Positions 1 through 8,879 are shown, counted from the stretch's first letter. The stretch is 64,000 nt of DNA from Verrucomicrobiia bacterium (GCA_031290985.1 JARLJW010000084.1:119388-183387); one strand, 5' to 3'. Notes: a model not told the origin generated them from the sequence alone. A program made the numbers and translations.

Positions 1-985
1 CCGTCGCCTGCAACATCGACGCCACCACGAACGGCGAGCCGATGCGCGTGCGGCGGACCTCCTTGAACCACCCGCATTTTTCCACCGCCGTGTTGCAGCT
101 CACCGGCGTGCTGATGGAATCCGCCGCCAGAAATTTTGCGCACAAGATCCCCGCCACATCGCCGCGCAGCCAGTTCCCGTGCTCATCGCTCACGAGCGGA
201 CGGTCACTGTCGCCATCCGCCGAAACCAGCGCGTCAAACTTCCCCGTCGCCACCCAGCCGTGCGCGAGCTGCACGTCCTCCGGCCGGATCGCCTCGGTGT
301 CCACCGGAATAAAGTTTTCCGAACGCCCCAGCGCCGTCACCTCCGCGCCGAGATGCGAGAATATCTTCACCAGCACATCGCGCCCGACGGCCGAGTGCTG
401 ATAGACCCCGACGCGCACCCCGCGCAGCGCGTCGTGGCGGAAAAAATTCAGGTAGCGCATCGCGTAATTTTCCCCCGCCACCGGTGAAACCTCCGGCGCC
501 GCCGACGCCCTCGCAAAATTTCCGTCCGCGCCAAACAGCGCATCGTCCAGCTCCACCACCTGGCCGCTCATGCCCTTTTCATCCGCCTTCAAAACCTCGC
601 CCGCGGGCTTGTTGAATTTGATGCCGTTGCGGTCATCGGGAATGTGGCTGCCCGTCACCATGATCGCCGGAATTTTATTTTCGAGCCCGTACAGCGCCAC
701 CGCCGGTGATGGCACCTTGCCGCAGTTCACCGCGCGATACCCCCGGTCCTGCGCCGCCCGGCACACCGCCGCCATCACGCGGTCCGTGCTGGGCCGGAAA
801 TCCCCGCCCACCGCCACCGCCCCGCCCGCGCGCTTCAATTCGCCGGCGCCCTCCAGGTATTGCAGGAATCCCCGCGTGTACGCGTAGCAGACGGCATCCG
901 TCATCGCCGTCGCCAGTCCGCGCGCGCCGCTCGTGCCAAACGCCACGCCGCTCCGCGCCATCAAGTCTTGGATTGAAATCTTCAT
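1..985 (-). CDS. Phosphomannomutase/phosphoglucomutase family (alpha-D-phosphohexomutase), C-terminus outside window
   Basis: Interconverts hexose 1- and 6-phosphates for cell-envelope sugar supply. The frame opens at an ATG ending at 985 and runs without a stop to the window edge, giving about 328 residues; full-length members have roughly 450-550. Visible motifs are FGTSGARG near residue 16, the phosphoserine loop TGSHIPDDRNG with the likely phospho-acceptor Ser113, and the metal loop DGDSDRP near residue 257 (usually DGDxDR). The Ser/His order and the metal loop fit the superfamily well. Substrate preference (mannose, glucose or glucosamine) cannot be decided because the C-terminal phosphate-binding domain is missing. 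It lies 26 bp downstream of the GH2 gene on the same strand and could be co-transcribed with it. Confidence 0.85.
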   Translation of the reverse strand, partial: MKISIQDLMARSGVAFGTSGARGLATAMTDAVCYAYTRGFLQYLEGAGELKRAGGAVAVGGDFRPSTDRVMAAVCRAAQDRGYRAVNCGKVPSPAVALYGLENKIPAIMVTGSHIPDDRNGIKFNKPAGEVLKADEKGMSGQVVELDDALFGADGNFARASAAPEVSPVAGENYAMRYLNFFRHDALRGVRVGVYQHSAVGRDVLVKIFSHLGAEVTALGRSENFIPVDTEAIRPEDVQLAHGWVATGKFDALVSADGDSDRPLVSDEHGNWLRGDVAGILCAKFLAADSISTPVSCNTAVEKCGWFKEVRRTRIGSPFVVASMLQAT

Positions 986-1011
986 CCTCGGCCAGATGGT
1001 ATTTGAAAAAA

Positions 1012-2856
1012 TTACCGGGCCAAGTCCGCTTTCGCCTTCGCGTCGTAAAAGTTTTTCAGCACGTCGAACGCCATTTTCTTCTCGCCGTTGTGGCCGATGA
1101 CACCCTTCAGATTCCACCCGTCCTGGACCACCGGCAGCAACCGGCGCGGCGAACGGAAATCCACCAGGATCCACGGCGTGCAGCCCGTGAAGCCCGGGAT
1201 CTTGTCCAGCATCGGCAGCGTGCGCCGGTAGACATCCGCCTGATACTCCTCGCTGAACCGGGTCAACGCATCCGCGTGCATCCCCTGTTTCGCATCCGCC
1301 CCGAATTCGCTGATGAACACCGGCTTGTTATACTTGATGGTCCAGTGGATGCGGTCGATCTTCTCCGGCAGACCGTCATACCAGCCCGTGTACTGGTTGA
1401 AGCTGCACAGGTCCGTGTATTGGCCGAACGGATCATCCACGATCTTGTGCAACGGCGCATTCGTCTCCGTGCGCACCTCCATCGCCGCCGAGATCAGCCG
1501 CGTTCCGTCCAGCGCCCGCGCCTCGTCTACCAGCGCCTTCAAAAACGCCGTGCGCGGCTTGCTCACCGGCGTCTCGTTCGCCACCGACCACACCACCACG
1601 CTCGCCCGGTTCTGATCGCGCGCAATCTCATCGCGCAACTGCTGCTGCGCGTTCTCCGCCGTCGCCGCGTTCGTCCACGCGATCGTCCAATACACCGGGA
1701 TTTCCTCCCAGCACATGATGCCGATCTCATCCGCCACCCGCGCCATGTGCTCGTTGTGCGGATAATGCGCCAGCCGCACAAAATTGCAACCCAGCTCCTT
1801 CGCCCAGCCCAGCAACTGCCGCGCGTCCGCCTCCGACCACGCCCGCCGGCCTTCCAGCGGATTCTCCTCGTGGATGCAGATGCCGCGCAGAAAAACCTTC
1901 TTGCCGTTCAACAAAACGTCCGTGCCGCTCGTCGCAATTGTGCGGAAACCCACCTTGTCCTTCAACCCGTCCGCCCCGGCGGAAATCTCCACGTCATGCA
2001 ACACCGGATTTTCCGGCGACCACAACGTCAGGTTCGACGGCGTCAGCTCAAACTTTGCCACGCCGCCCTTGTCCGCCTTCATCTCCGCCGCGAGCTTCAG
2101 CGATGGAAAATTGACTTTGACCGTCTGCGCCCGGTCCTGGCCATCGAGTTGCACGCTCGCCTCGATCGTGTTCGTCGTCCCCGGCTTCAGCCGCGTGCGG
2201 AAATTGCTGATGAACGTCGCCGGCGTCTCCACCAGCAGCACATCGCGCGTGATGCCCCCGTAATTCCACCAGTCCGTGTTCACCGTCGGCACCCCCTCCA
2301 CATGCCGGTTGTTGTTCACCCGCACCACCAGCGAATTCCCCTGCGCCTTCACCAGCTTCGTCACCTCATACGCGAACGGCGTGAACCCGCCGATGTGTTT
2401 GCCCAGCTTCTTGCCGTTCAGATAAACGTCCGCCTCGTAGTTCACCGCCGCAAAATAAATAAACAGCCGGTGCTCCGGATCGGTTTTGCTCACGTCGAAC
2501 TTTTTGCGGTACCACACCGAGCCCTCGTAATAAAACAGCTTGTCATCCTGCGAATTCCAGTCGCCCGGCACGTTCAAGGTCGGGCTCGTGTCAAAGTTGT
2601 ATTCCACCAGGTCCGTCGCGTCCTTCGCATGATGATCCAGCCCGAACCCGCCCGTGACCTTCGCCGCTGCATCGTACGGCACGTGGCGATAATCGAAATA
2701 GCCCGTGTCATACGGATCCACGATCACGTTCCACTTGCCGTTCAAGCTCGTGGACTGCCGCGCAAACACATCCCCCAGCACCACCTCCGCCCGGACGACC
2801 GGCACCAACGCCGCCCCCGCCAGCCCCGCCAGTAAAACCAGAAGACATTTTTTCAT
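1012..2856 (-). CDS. Exported glycoside hydrolase family 2 (beta-glucuronidase/beta-galactosidase-like)
   Basis: A 614-residue retaining beta-glycosidase, probably periplasmic. The start at 2856 is chosen because it opens directly on a signal peptide (MKKCLLVLLAGLAGAALVPVVRA); the frame extends about 119 codons further upstream, but that part runs into a dispersed repeat and looks non-coding. Order: jelly-roll sugar-binding domain (about 30-220), Ig-like sandwich (about 220-310), TIM barrel (about 310-600). The acid/base is probably Glu428 in VWSVANE and the nucleophile Glu517 in ISEFGA. The FNQYTGWYDG segment is more typical of beta-glucuronidases than of LacZ, but substrate is not certain. 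With the GH92 enzyme at the other end of the window it suggests glycan scavenging. Confidence 0.88.
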   Translation of the reverse strand: MKKCLLVLLAGLAGAALVPVVRAEVVLGDVFARQSTSLNGKWNVIVDPYDTGYFDYRHVPYDAAAKVTGGFGLDHHAKDATDLVEYNFDTSPTLNVPGDWNSQDDKLFYYEGSVWYRKKFDVSKTDPEHRLFIYFAAVNYEADVYLNGKKLGKHIGGFTPFAYEVTKLVKAQGNSLVVRVNNNRHVEGVPTVNTDWWNYGGITRDVLLVETPATFISNFRTRLKPGTTNTIEASVQLDGQDRAQTVKVNFPSLKLAAEMKADKGGVAKFELTPSNLTLWSPENPVLHDVEISAGADGLKDKVGFRTIATSGTDVLLNGKKVFLRGICIHEENPLEGRRAWSEADARQLLGWAKELGCNFVRLAHYPHNEHMARVADEIGIMCWEEIPVYWTIAWTNAATAENAQQQLRDEIARDQNRASVVVWSVANETPVSKPRTAFLKALVDEARALDGTRLISAAMEVRTETNAPLHKIVDDPFGQYTDLCSFNQYTGWYDGLPEKIDRIHWTIKYNKPVFISEFGADAKQGMHADALTRFSEEYQADVYRRTLPMLDKIPGFTGCTPWILVDFRSPRRLLPVVQDGWNLKGVIGHNGEKKMAFDVLKNFYDAKAKADLAR

Positions 2857-3537
2857 GAGAGTTGAATTATATGCTGCATTGAATCCGGCCAATTTAGCCA
2901 ATCGGTAAAACCGAAGGAACCATTTTGTCTTTGCCAACGACCTATGCTTCCATAGGTATCGGCCCGGCGTTTGGAGACAGCCCCCATTTTGCCGATAATT
3001 CCAAAGTTGTATATCCCTCGAACGGGGTATGCCGCCCGGGAAGGCGGACAACGTCGGGCTGCGACGTTGTCCGTCCGCGCAGCGGGCACTTTGAGGCATG
3101 GCCATGTCTTCGATAACCTCGAACCCACCACCGCCCGCAACCCCGCCCGCGTCATGGACTGCGGCGGGAAGCGCAGCGCCACGCCGCTTTCGCCTGCAAC
3201 CGCAATCTGCCATACCCGCCCGACCCGCCGCTTCGTCCTCGTCCTCGAATCCCTTTGAACCTTGGAATCTTGGCGCTTTTCTTCATCTCGGATTTCGGAT
3301 TTCGAATTTGTTTTGTCATTCCCGATGGCCCTCTGCCAGCAGCCCTGCCTCATCCTGATGCAAGATTTCTGACCATTGACCAGCTTTTGGCTTTGGATCT
3401 GCTTTCCAAAGCGACCATGCCCTCCCAAGGGGATGTATTGTCGCAATACTGTCCATATTTGGGAGTGGATGCTTGGATTCAGGACGGAACCTTGGTGCCG
3501 GTAAGAAGAAGTTGAATTGTGAATGGAAGGCTTTTGC
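2857..3537. other. Intergenic stretch between divergent genes, repeat-bearing
   Basis: No convincing gene. It must hold the promoters of the GH2 gene (minus) and of the small plus-strand gene. It contains the dispersed repeat at 3041-3192 and, near 3262-3312, a phrase of alternating 'cggatttcggatttcgaat' type. Short frames here translate those repeats. Confidence 0.6.
3041..3192. repeat. Dispersed intergenic repeat, copy 1 (family A)
   Basis: The 42 bp core at 3151-3192 (begins gtcatggactgcggcgg) is identical to 15350-15391. The 110 bp upstream of each core is alignable but diverged: both contain a GC-rich hairpin-like element followed by a GCACTTT...GGC.TGGCCAT phrase. Its reading frames produce the phantom peptide MDCGGKRSATPL in one strand and ALRFPPQS in the other. 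Confidence 0.8.
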
Positions 3538-3888
3538 ATGAAGCCCTGCCTTTTTGATTCGTTTGCCGACATGATTGGGACCCTGTCAACCGCCGCCGTC
3601 CTCCGGACGTTGGAACGGGAGCGCGGGCTGCTGGAAAGCGATCTCGCACACCAACGCTTTTCATCACCCATGGAGGTTAGTTCCATTTTAAGTTTCTGCT
3701 GGTTCGTTGAAGCCATCCGGCAAAGGTGGTCGACGTTTGCCATCCCGGCGCCGCTCACGCACCTCGCATTTTATCGGACGACCCTGCACAGATTGGTGGC
3801 GGCCGGCGAACTGCCCGCGGAGGCAAAAACGCGCTTCGACGAAACGTTCGGCCCCAACCGCCCGGCGGCAACCCGGCTGTTTGCCTGA
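3538..3888 (+). CDS. Hypothetical protein, 116 aa
   Basis: Not recognised. The frame begins MKPCLFDSF and ends NRPAATRLFA. It has balanced composition, a helical middle (TLERERGLLESDL) and a segment AFYRTTLHRLVAAGELPAEA that resembles a helix pair; no signal peptide or clear membrane segment. An in-frame ATG 15 bp upstream (3523) is an alternative start. It ends 77 bp before the hybrid kinase on the same strand and may be co-transcribed with it. Coding status is only moderately supported because antisense frames here are also open. Confidence 0.5.
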   Translation: MKPCLFDSFADMIGTLSTAAVLRTLERERGLLESDLAHQRFSSPMEVSSILSFCWFVEAIRQRWSTFAIPAPLTHLAFYRTTLHRLVAAGELPAEAKTRFDETFGPNRPAATRLFA

Positions 3889-3965
3889 AGCAACAATTTG
3901 GAGATACCCGATTATATGATACATAAAGGATGGTTTTTGATCGGTGCGACGGGCGTGACGATTCT

Positions 3966-5495
3966 ATGAGTTTTACATATTTGACAGCGGGCCTCATTGC
4001 GGGCGGGCTGCAACTGGCCGTTGCCGCCTACGCCCTGCTGCTGAACCGTCGCTTTGGGCCGGGCCGGGTCGGCTGGTCGCTCTTCTGCGCCTTCGCCGTT
4101 CTCGCCACGGCCCATGGCGTCCTGTCCCTGCTGCCGCTCAATGAACCGGCCGGGCTGGAAATATTGTATGCCCTCGTCGCCCTGCTGCTCCTGGCCGGCC
4201 TCATGCATCTCGACGCCCTGCTCAAGCAACGTCAGCGGGCGGAAGCCGCCGAGTCCGCCCGGCGCGAGGAACTGACCACGCAGGTGGAAAAACAGACCGC
4301 CTATCTTGTGCGGGCCGTCGATGCCTTGCACGCCGAGATCGAGGCGCATCAGCGGCTGGAATCGCAGTTCGTCGAGACGCAGAAGATGGCCATCCTCGGC
4401 CAGCTCGTCGGCGGCATCACCAAGGACCTCGACAGCGCCCTCAAAAAAATCACCGCCTCGGCCGAGCTGCTCCTCGCCGGGACCGGCGGCGGCACGCCGG
4501 CTTCCAGCCAGCACACCACCGACATCGTCCTCGCGGTGGAGCGGGCGTCCCTGCTCACCGCGCAGCTCATGGCCTTCGGCCCCGGCCAGGCCGCGCAAAC
4601 GCCCACCCTCCTGGATTTGAACAGCGTCGTGCTCGGCATGCAAAGCCTGCTCCGCCGCCAGGCGGGCGCGGACGTGGAGTTCACCTTCGACCCCAACCGG
4701 GACCTGGGCCGCGTTAATGCCCCGCCCGCCGGCGTCGCGCAGGTGTTGATGAACCTCGTCGCCAACGCCGTCGACGCCATGCCCGACGGCGGCCGGCTGG
4801 ACATCTCCCTGGAGGCCACCCCCGACGACGCAAATTCCAAGACGGCCGGCCGAAAGTTTGCCGTCCTCTCCGTCAGCGACACCGGCACCGGCATGACCGA
4901 CGCCGTCAAGGCCCGCCTGTTCGAGCCCTTCTTCACCACCAAACCCAACGGCCGGGGCCTCGGGCTGGTCGTCTGCTGGACCATCCTGAAGCAAATCGGC
5001 GGACACATCGAAGTGTCGACCGCCTTGGGCCAGGGCACCGTCTTCAAAGTGTACTTCCCGCTGGCCGACCTGCCGCCCGAACGACTCGAAACTCCCGATC
5101 AAACCGCCGCCCTCCCGCGCGGCACGGAAACCATCCTCGTGGTCGAAGACGACCCGTCGGTGCGGCAGCTCGCCACACGCGCGTTGGAGGCCCAGGGCTA
5201 CAACGTGCTCATTGCCGTGGACGGACAGGAAGGTTTGAAAGTCGCCCGCGAGCATGGCGGACGCATCCACCTCGTTTTGGCCGATGTCGTCATGCCCCAG
5301 ATGGATGGCCGGGCCATGGCCGACTGGCTGAAAGCCGTCTTTCCCGACATCAAGATTCTGTTCACCTCCGGCTACGTGGCCCCGGACCCGACCGGCAACA
5401 GCCTCTTTGATTCCGGCGCCGGCTTCCTGCCCAAGCCCTTCAACACCCCCACCCTCGCGCATAAAGTCAGGGAAATCCTCGATCAAGCCAGGTGA
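3966..5495 (+). CDS. Membrane-bound hybrid histidine kinase with degenerate H-box, C-terminal receiver
   Basis: A 509-residue sensor protein. About three hydrophobic segments lie in residues 5-85, then a coiled-coil (about 90-140), a degenerate HisKA region, an HATPase_c domain (about 225-365) and a receiver domain (about 385-505). The ATPase boxes look intact: NLVANAVDAM (N), VSDTGTGM (G1), FEPFFTTK (F) and GRGLGL (G2). The H-box, normally like GGIAHDFNNLL, reads GGITKDLDSAL, so the phospho-acceptor His is Lys153 (codon at 4422-4424). The receiver keeps EDD, the phospho-Asp in ADVVMPQMDG and the KPF lysine. It may therefore not autophosphorylate conventionally. The start at 3966 places the first membrane helix at the N-terminus; an ATG at 3930 is possible. 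Confidence 0.88.
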   Translation: MSFTYLTAGLIAGGLQLAVAAYALLLNRRFGPGRVGWSLFCAFAVLATAHGVLSLLPLNEPAGLEILYALVALLLLAGLMHLDALLKQRQRAEAAESARREELTTQVEKQTAYLVRAVDALHAEIEAHQRLESQFVETQKMAILGQLVGGITKDLDSALKKITASAELLLAGTGGGTPASSQHTTDIVLAVERASLLTAQLMAFGPGQAAQTPTLLDLNSVVLGMQSLLRRQAGADVEFTFDPNRDLGRVNAPPAGVAQVLMNLVANAVDAMPDGGRLDISLEATPDDANSKTAGRKFAVLSVSDTGTGMTDAVKARLFEPFFTTKPNGRGLGLVVCWTILKQIGGHIEVSTALGQGTVFKVYFPLADLPPERLETPDQTAALPRGTETILVVEDDPSVRQLATRALEAQGYNVLIAVDGQEGLKVAREHGGRIHLVLADVVMPQMDGRAMADWLKAVFPDIKILFTSGYVAPDPTGNSLFDSGAGFLPKPFNTPTLAHKVREILDQAR

Positions 5496-5606
5496 ACGGG
5501 GATGGTTCCGTCCGGAGCGCCGAGCACTGCCAGTCCGGCTCGGACCTCGGCCGGGACGAGGGTTCCATCCTCGATCCCCCACCTGATCTTGACCTTCAAC
5601 ATTTTC

Positions 5607-5841
5607 AAAAAATATTTCACCTTGATTAACCTTGATCGCCCCCAATTCAGCCCCATTTCCCTCCGTTCGCGAGCCCACCGTTGTCGAGGTGGTAAAACTT
5701 TCTTGAACCGAAAACCGCGCCAAGTCATCTCCTCTCCCCGGGGGAGAGGACACAGGTGAGGGCGAGCAATCCACTAACTTCCCCACCTCTTTTTTAAAAA
5801 ATATTTCACCTTGATTAACCTTGATCGCCCCCAATTCAGCC
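5607..5841. repeat. Pair of 46 bp direct repeats (5607-5652 and 5796-5841)
   Basis: Both copies read aaaaaatatttcaccttgat... and continue identically through ...cccccaattcagcc, 189 bp apart. On the minus strand each encodes the same peptide, AELGAIKVNQGEIFF, inside the long frame that continues from the degenerate gene to the right. Between them lies another repeat (5729-5767) that recurs inverted at 13740-13779. Confidence 0.85.
5729..5767. repeat. Palindromic 'CTCTCCCCGGGGGAGAG' repeat, variant copy
   Basis: About 39 bp around a near-perfect hairpin (ctctccccgggggagag) followed by gacacaggtgagggcgagc. The same sequence occurs in reverse orientation at 13740-13779. A related but distinct form (cctctcccctcggaggggag) occurs at 13538, 13903 and 28021. 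This looks like a small non-autonomous interspersed repeat family. Confidence 0.8.
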
Positions 5842-5843
5842 TC

Positions 5844-6569
5844 ATTCCCCCGTTCATGCCGCTCACATGCCAGCCCCGGAACGCCGGGCACTTGCCAGCC
5901 AGGCTTGGCCCCCGGCAAGTCGCCTCCCACAATGGCCCGTGGCGGCTCGCCACTGGCCCGCGACGGCTCACCACCCGCCGCGAACTGCAGCCGCTCCCAA
6001 TCCAGTTCCAGCCGCTTCGCCAGTCGCCCTTCCCGTTGCAACTGCAGCACATCCTGCAACATCACCCGCATCTGACGCCACCGCCGGTCCACCGGCACCG
6101 GCGACCGCTGCCACTCGCGCACCGTCGCCAGGTAACGCACCGCCACCACCGTCACCAGTTCCTCCACCGTGACGGCCAGTTGCCCCCCGGTCGGGCGGAT
6201 CGGCTGCTCCGCCTCCTTTTGCTGCTCGACGAACTTCCCGTCTCCCTGGCCGTTGGACGTTGCATGTTGGGCGTTGAATGTTGGCTCCCCCTCTGCGTTA
6301 CCCTGCGGCCTCCGCCTCCCTGCGTTTATTACCCCAAACGCCGCAGCCTCTTGTTGCCTCCGCCATTCCCGAAACCCGCCCTGCTTCCAGTTCGTCAGGT
6401 TCTGTTCATTGATGACGGCACCGCCAAACTCCGCCGCCAGCAGCGTCCGCACCGCCGGCAGTTCATTCAGCCAGGCCACGAGCCGGATGCCCGGCTCGCC
6501 CGCGTCCAATCGTTGGTTCACCTGCTCGCGGATCTCCCGCGGCAGCCGGTTAATCTTTCCAGTAGCCAT
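5844..6569 (-). pseudogene. Degenerate phage-type hypothetical protein (DUF3486/Mu gp27-like N-terminus)
   Basis: From an ATG ending at 6569 the frame encodes a plausible protein start, MATGKINRLPREIREQVNQR, then LVAWLNELPAVR and NEQNLTNWKQGGFREW. This matches the pattern of small phage-associated 'LPREIREQ...LVAWLN' proteins as I remember them. A second plausible block spans about residues 140-205 (TVEELVTVVAVRYLA, MRVMLQDVLQLQREGRLAKRL). From about residue 240 the frame enters the duplicated 46 bp repeats and then continues without a stop antisense through the whole kinase gene to 3912. I therefore call only 5844-6569 and treat the original C-terminus as lost. A repeat-derived peptide (NAQHATSNGQ) interrupts the middle. 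Confidence 0.5.
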
Positions 6570-7216
6570 ATTTCGTTCATTTTGACAACGCCGGTTGGAC
6601 AAAGGCTGTCCAACCCCAAAAATAAATAATATAAAAAACCGCCGCCCATCCCCTGCCGGGGCGATGGCCCTAGCCGGGAATTTCATTAACACCGCGGCTT
6701 CAGCCCGGTGCCGAACACACTCCCTTCACCATCCCCAACCGTTTCCAACGGCTTCGTGCCCGTTTGTTAACCGCGAATCCACGCCCCCCGGTGGGGCGGA
6801 GGTGCCCCTCCGCCCTAACTAAAGGCAGATCGTCCTGACGACCGTATGCAAGCACCTCGGACCTCCGCGCGCGCCGCATCCATTTATCCAACCATCCAAA
6901 AATCCAGCCATCCACTGCCCCCGCCCCAAGACTCACAAATTCCTTAACTCACAAACTGATCATGCTCCGTTCCCAAAAAAACCGCCATGTAGCCGCTACA
7001 CCTGTTTTTCAAAATACGGAGTGCGGCCGTCCCCGGCCGCAGCAATGTTCAAAGGACCGAGGACTTCCGATAACTTCCAGCGACTTGGCATATGAACGAT
7101 GTCCGTCACCCCTTCTCAAACTCACAAGCTGATTCTGCTCTCATTCCCAAAAAACGCCATGTAGCCGCTACACCTGTTTTCAAAAACGGGCCTTCGCCTG
7201 TGCCGCCCAATTCGGT
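6570..7216. other. Repeat-rich non-coding stretch with a direct repeat (6975-7018 / 7147-7189)
   Basis: No gene supported. A 40 bp unit reading cgccatgtagccgctacac plus ctgtttt...acgg is present twice, 172 bp apart, each preceded by similar text (ctcacaa.ctgat..tgctc). The region also holds GC-rich phrases such as ggagtgcggccgtccccgg that look like further intergenic repeats. It has the appearance of eroded DNA between a broken phage-type gene and a truncated gene. Confidence 0.6.
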
Positions 7217-7780
7217 TTGGGACCGGCCTATCTGGTCCCAACGGCCATCTGTTATTCATCGAATGCCGTTGGCTGCGACGCGCCATCGCCGAACGGCATT
7301 TGCGGACGGGGAATCTTTTTATCCAGGAAACTGGATGGCGTCAGTTTTTACGGCGATGCGAACAGCGGCTCCGATGGATTTTCCATTGAGTTTGGCAGCC
7401 ATGGACAGGTTCGTTCCTTTTCCCTCGTTTGGCCCAACCTTGAACGCCATCAAAGCCATGCGACCGCCAGCCCGCGGGAAATCATCGCCTGCCTGCGGGC
7501 GCATAAAACCATGGTGGTTCCTAACCCCGGCGAAGAGGGTTATTTTCAAAGACTCAAGGCCATCGCCAAGGCCAAGACCTTCACCATAACGAAGATCACG
7601 CCTTATTTTGGCGAAGGCGTCATTGGAGAAACGCCGCCCAGCGATGTGCCACCACAAATGATAACCCCTTTTGCCGAATTGGAAGCCGTGGCAGATTTTG
7701 GGAACTGCAAAATGCCTGTCCGACTCATTTCTCCCATTGTTTCATCCGAAGTAAGCCGGTTGATCGGCAGCGGACCTTAA
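7217..7780 (+). pseudogene. Hypothetical protein, probably truncated at its 5' end
   Basis: The frame from 7217 has protein-like composition through its centre and end (GVSFYGDANSGSDGFSIEFG, TITKITPYFGEGVIGET, LEAVADFGNCKMPVRL) but no ATG near its beginning; the first usable start is a TTG at 7217. The frame stays open upstream into the direct repeat ending at 7189, suggesting that repeat activity removed the true start. No family recognised. An overlapping frame (7092-7589) is less protein-like. It ends 50 bp left of the tRNA-derived attachment copy. Confidence 0.45.
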
Positions 7781-7830
7781 TGGACATCTGCGCCAGCCTG
7801 TGAATCGTGGGAGAACGGCTCGTTGAAAAA

Positions 7831-7876
7831 CTGGAGCCAATGAGTGGGATTGAACCACCAACCTACGGTTTACGAA
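7831..7876 (-). other. Displaced 3' fragment of tRNA-Thr (left attachment site)
   Basis: On the minus strand it reads TTCGTAAACCGTAGGTTGG and on through the T-arm, acceptor 3' strand and CCA. It has no D-arm, no 5' acceptor strand and no complete anticodon stem, so it cannot be a functional tRNA. It is the expected scar when an element integrates within the 3' half of the intact gene at 10168-10243. Confidence 0.85.
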
Positions 7877-8067
7877 TGCGGAACTCGCCTTTGTGCAACC
7901 CCTTTTCCAACGGTGCGAACGCCGTGTTTGATGAGTGCGTTTTGCTCACCATAACCGCTCCAACTTTTTGCTGGACACCAATTTCCGTCGAGCCTAGTGT
8001 AAATTCATGAAAAAGGATGGGCTGCAAACTGCGCCGCCCATTATCTGTAGACTGCATTCGCGATCTT
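7877..8067. other. Left end of the island, no gene seen
   Basis: 191 bp between the tRNA fragment and the first cassette gene. It is AT-richer than the flanks. No frame longer than the repeat-derived ones is convincing, and no attC-like site was recognised. A promoter for the first cassette gene could lie here. Confidence 0.4.
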
Positions 8068-8373
8068 ATGAAAACATGCCCACATTGCCGTAGCAGAATT
8101 CAGGTCTGGCAAGTTTGGCAGTCAGCGACAGTTTACCGCTGCCCGAGATGCGATAAAAGTTCGGAGATAGCATTGGGGAGTCGGATTCTTTTTGCGTTTT
8201 TAGTGCCAGTGCCTACCCTTTTCTTAACGACTGGGGTTTTGGCATATTTCGGCATCAGCTCTTGGTTGGAGCGCATGCTCATCATTATCCCGCTTGCATT
8301 TATTGGTGCGTTTTTGATGAAGTATTGTTTAGCTCGATTTGGCCGATTCAACATTTTGGACACGCAGACATGA
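8068..8373 (+). CDS. Zinc-ribbon membrane protein (cassette gene 1)
   Basis: 101 residues, unrecognised family. It starts MKTCPHCRSR; CPHC at residues 4-7 and CPRC about twenty residues later form a zinc-ribbon-like knuckle pair. Two hydrophobic segments follow (about 41-62 and 70-90). Two-knuckle ribbon plus two membrane helices is common among small proteins of unknown role. The start at 8068 is chosen because the first knuckle follows at once; the frame also opens at 8017. Codon and base composition are more AT-rich than in flanking chromosomal genes. It is followed within 5 bp by an attC-like site. Confidence 0.7.
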   Translation: MKTCPHCRSRIQVWQVWQSATVYRCPRCDKSSEIALGSRILFAFLVPVPTLFLTTGVLAYFGISSWLERMLIIIPLAFIGAFLMKYCLARFGRFNILDTQT

Positions 8374-8377
8374 CCAT

Positions 8378-8448
8378 GCGGCCAGTCGCCGTTGGCGCTG
8401 GCAGTTCCGCTGTCGCGGTTCACGCCACGAGTCAGCGACACGTTTATT
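8378..8448 (+). other. Degenerate attC-like site 1
   Basis: Shares ccagtcgcc, gttggcgctg and the 20-base phrase ttccgctgtcgcggttcacg with the site at 8880-8996, but has lost the left stem arm ggagcc and its ggctcagc partner. The right end reads GTTTATT, a poor match to GTTRRRY. It is best read as a deletion derivative of the same site family and is probably a weak or dead recombination site. Confidence 0.55.
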
Positions 8449-8462
8449 ACACTTAAAACACT

Positions 8463-8876
8463 ATGGGATTCTTCCGCACACTATTCGGATCAAAATCAGG
8501 CGGCGGCGATGGCCGTTATCGCTCGGACGAGGCTCATGCCAAGAACCGGTCACGACAGCTTACGATGACACCACAGACAGTCGCCCAGCTCAGAAATTTT
8601 GGCGTCACCGACGAGAGCCAACTCAAGCTGGAGTATTTCTTCTACACGAACACGGAGGAGAAGGCGGCTGCCTTGGCCCGGAAGCTTACGGATTTGGGTT
8701 ATGCTGGCGGTTACGATCATGCAGCCACCAACAAGCAGGAGTTTGTCGTCAAAGGCTGGACGTCACCAATGAAGATGGATGACCAGACGGTGCTTGATTG
8801 GACGGCCAGCATGTGTGATTTAGGACATGAATGTGATTGTGATTTTGACGGTTGGGGCACGAACCCCAAACAATGA
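8463..8876 (+). CDS. RraB-family protein (regulator of RNase E activity B type; cassette gene 2)
   Basis: 137 residues, close to the length of E. coli RraB. Characteristic features are an N-terminal region with LRNFGVTDES, a central EKAAALARKLTDLGY helix, the VKGWTSPMKM strand-turn, and a C-terminal acidic CDLGHECDCDFDGWG tail, which is the part I recognise as RraB-like. E. coli RraB binds RNase E and changes the composition of the degradosome. Here the gene sits alone as a cassette between two attC-like sites, so any role in RNA decay is inferred from family only. Homologues are often found as stand-alone genes, including in mobile DNA. Confidence 0.75.
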   Translation: MGFFRTLFGSKSGGGDGRYRSDEAHAKNRSRQLTMTPQTVAQLRNFGVTDESQLKLEYFFYTNTEEKAAALARKLTDLGYAGGYDHAATNKQEFVVKGWTSPMKMDDQTVLDWTASMCDLGHECDCDFDGWGTNPKQ

Positions 8877-8879
8877 TAT

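Noticed and set aside
706..2835. Long plus-strand frame opposite the GH2 gene
   Set aside because: Arg/Pro/His-rich antisense shadow of a clear GH2 coding region; no recognisable domain.
7831..7876. Second tRNA-Thr gene
   Set aside because: Only the anticodon loop to 3' end is present; no D-arm or 5' acceptor strand, so treated as an attachment scar.
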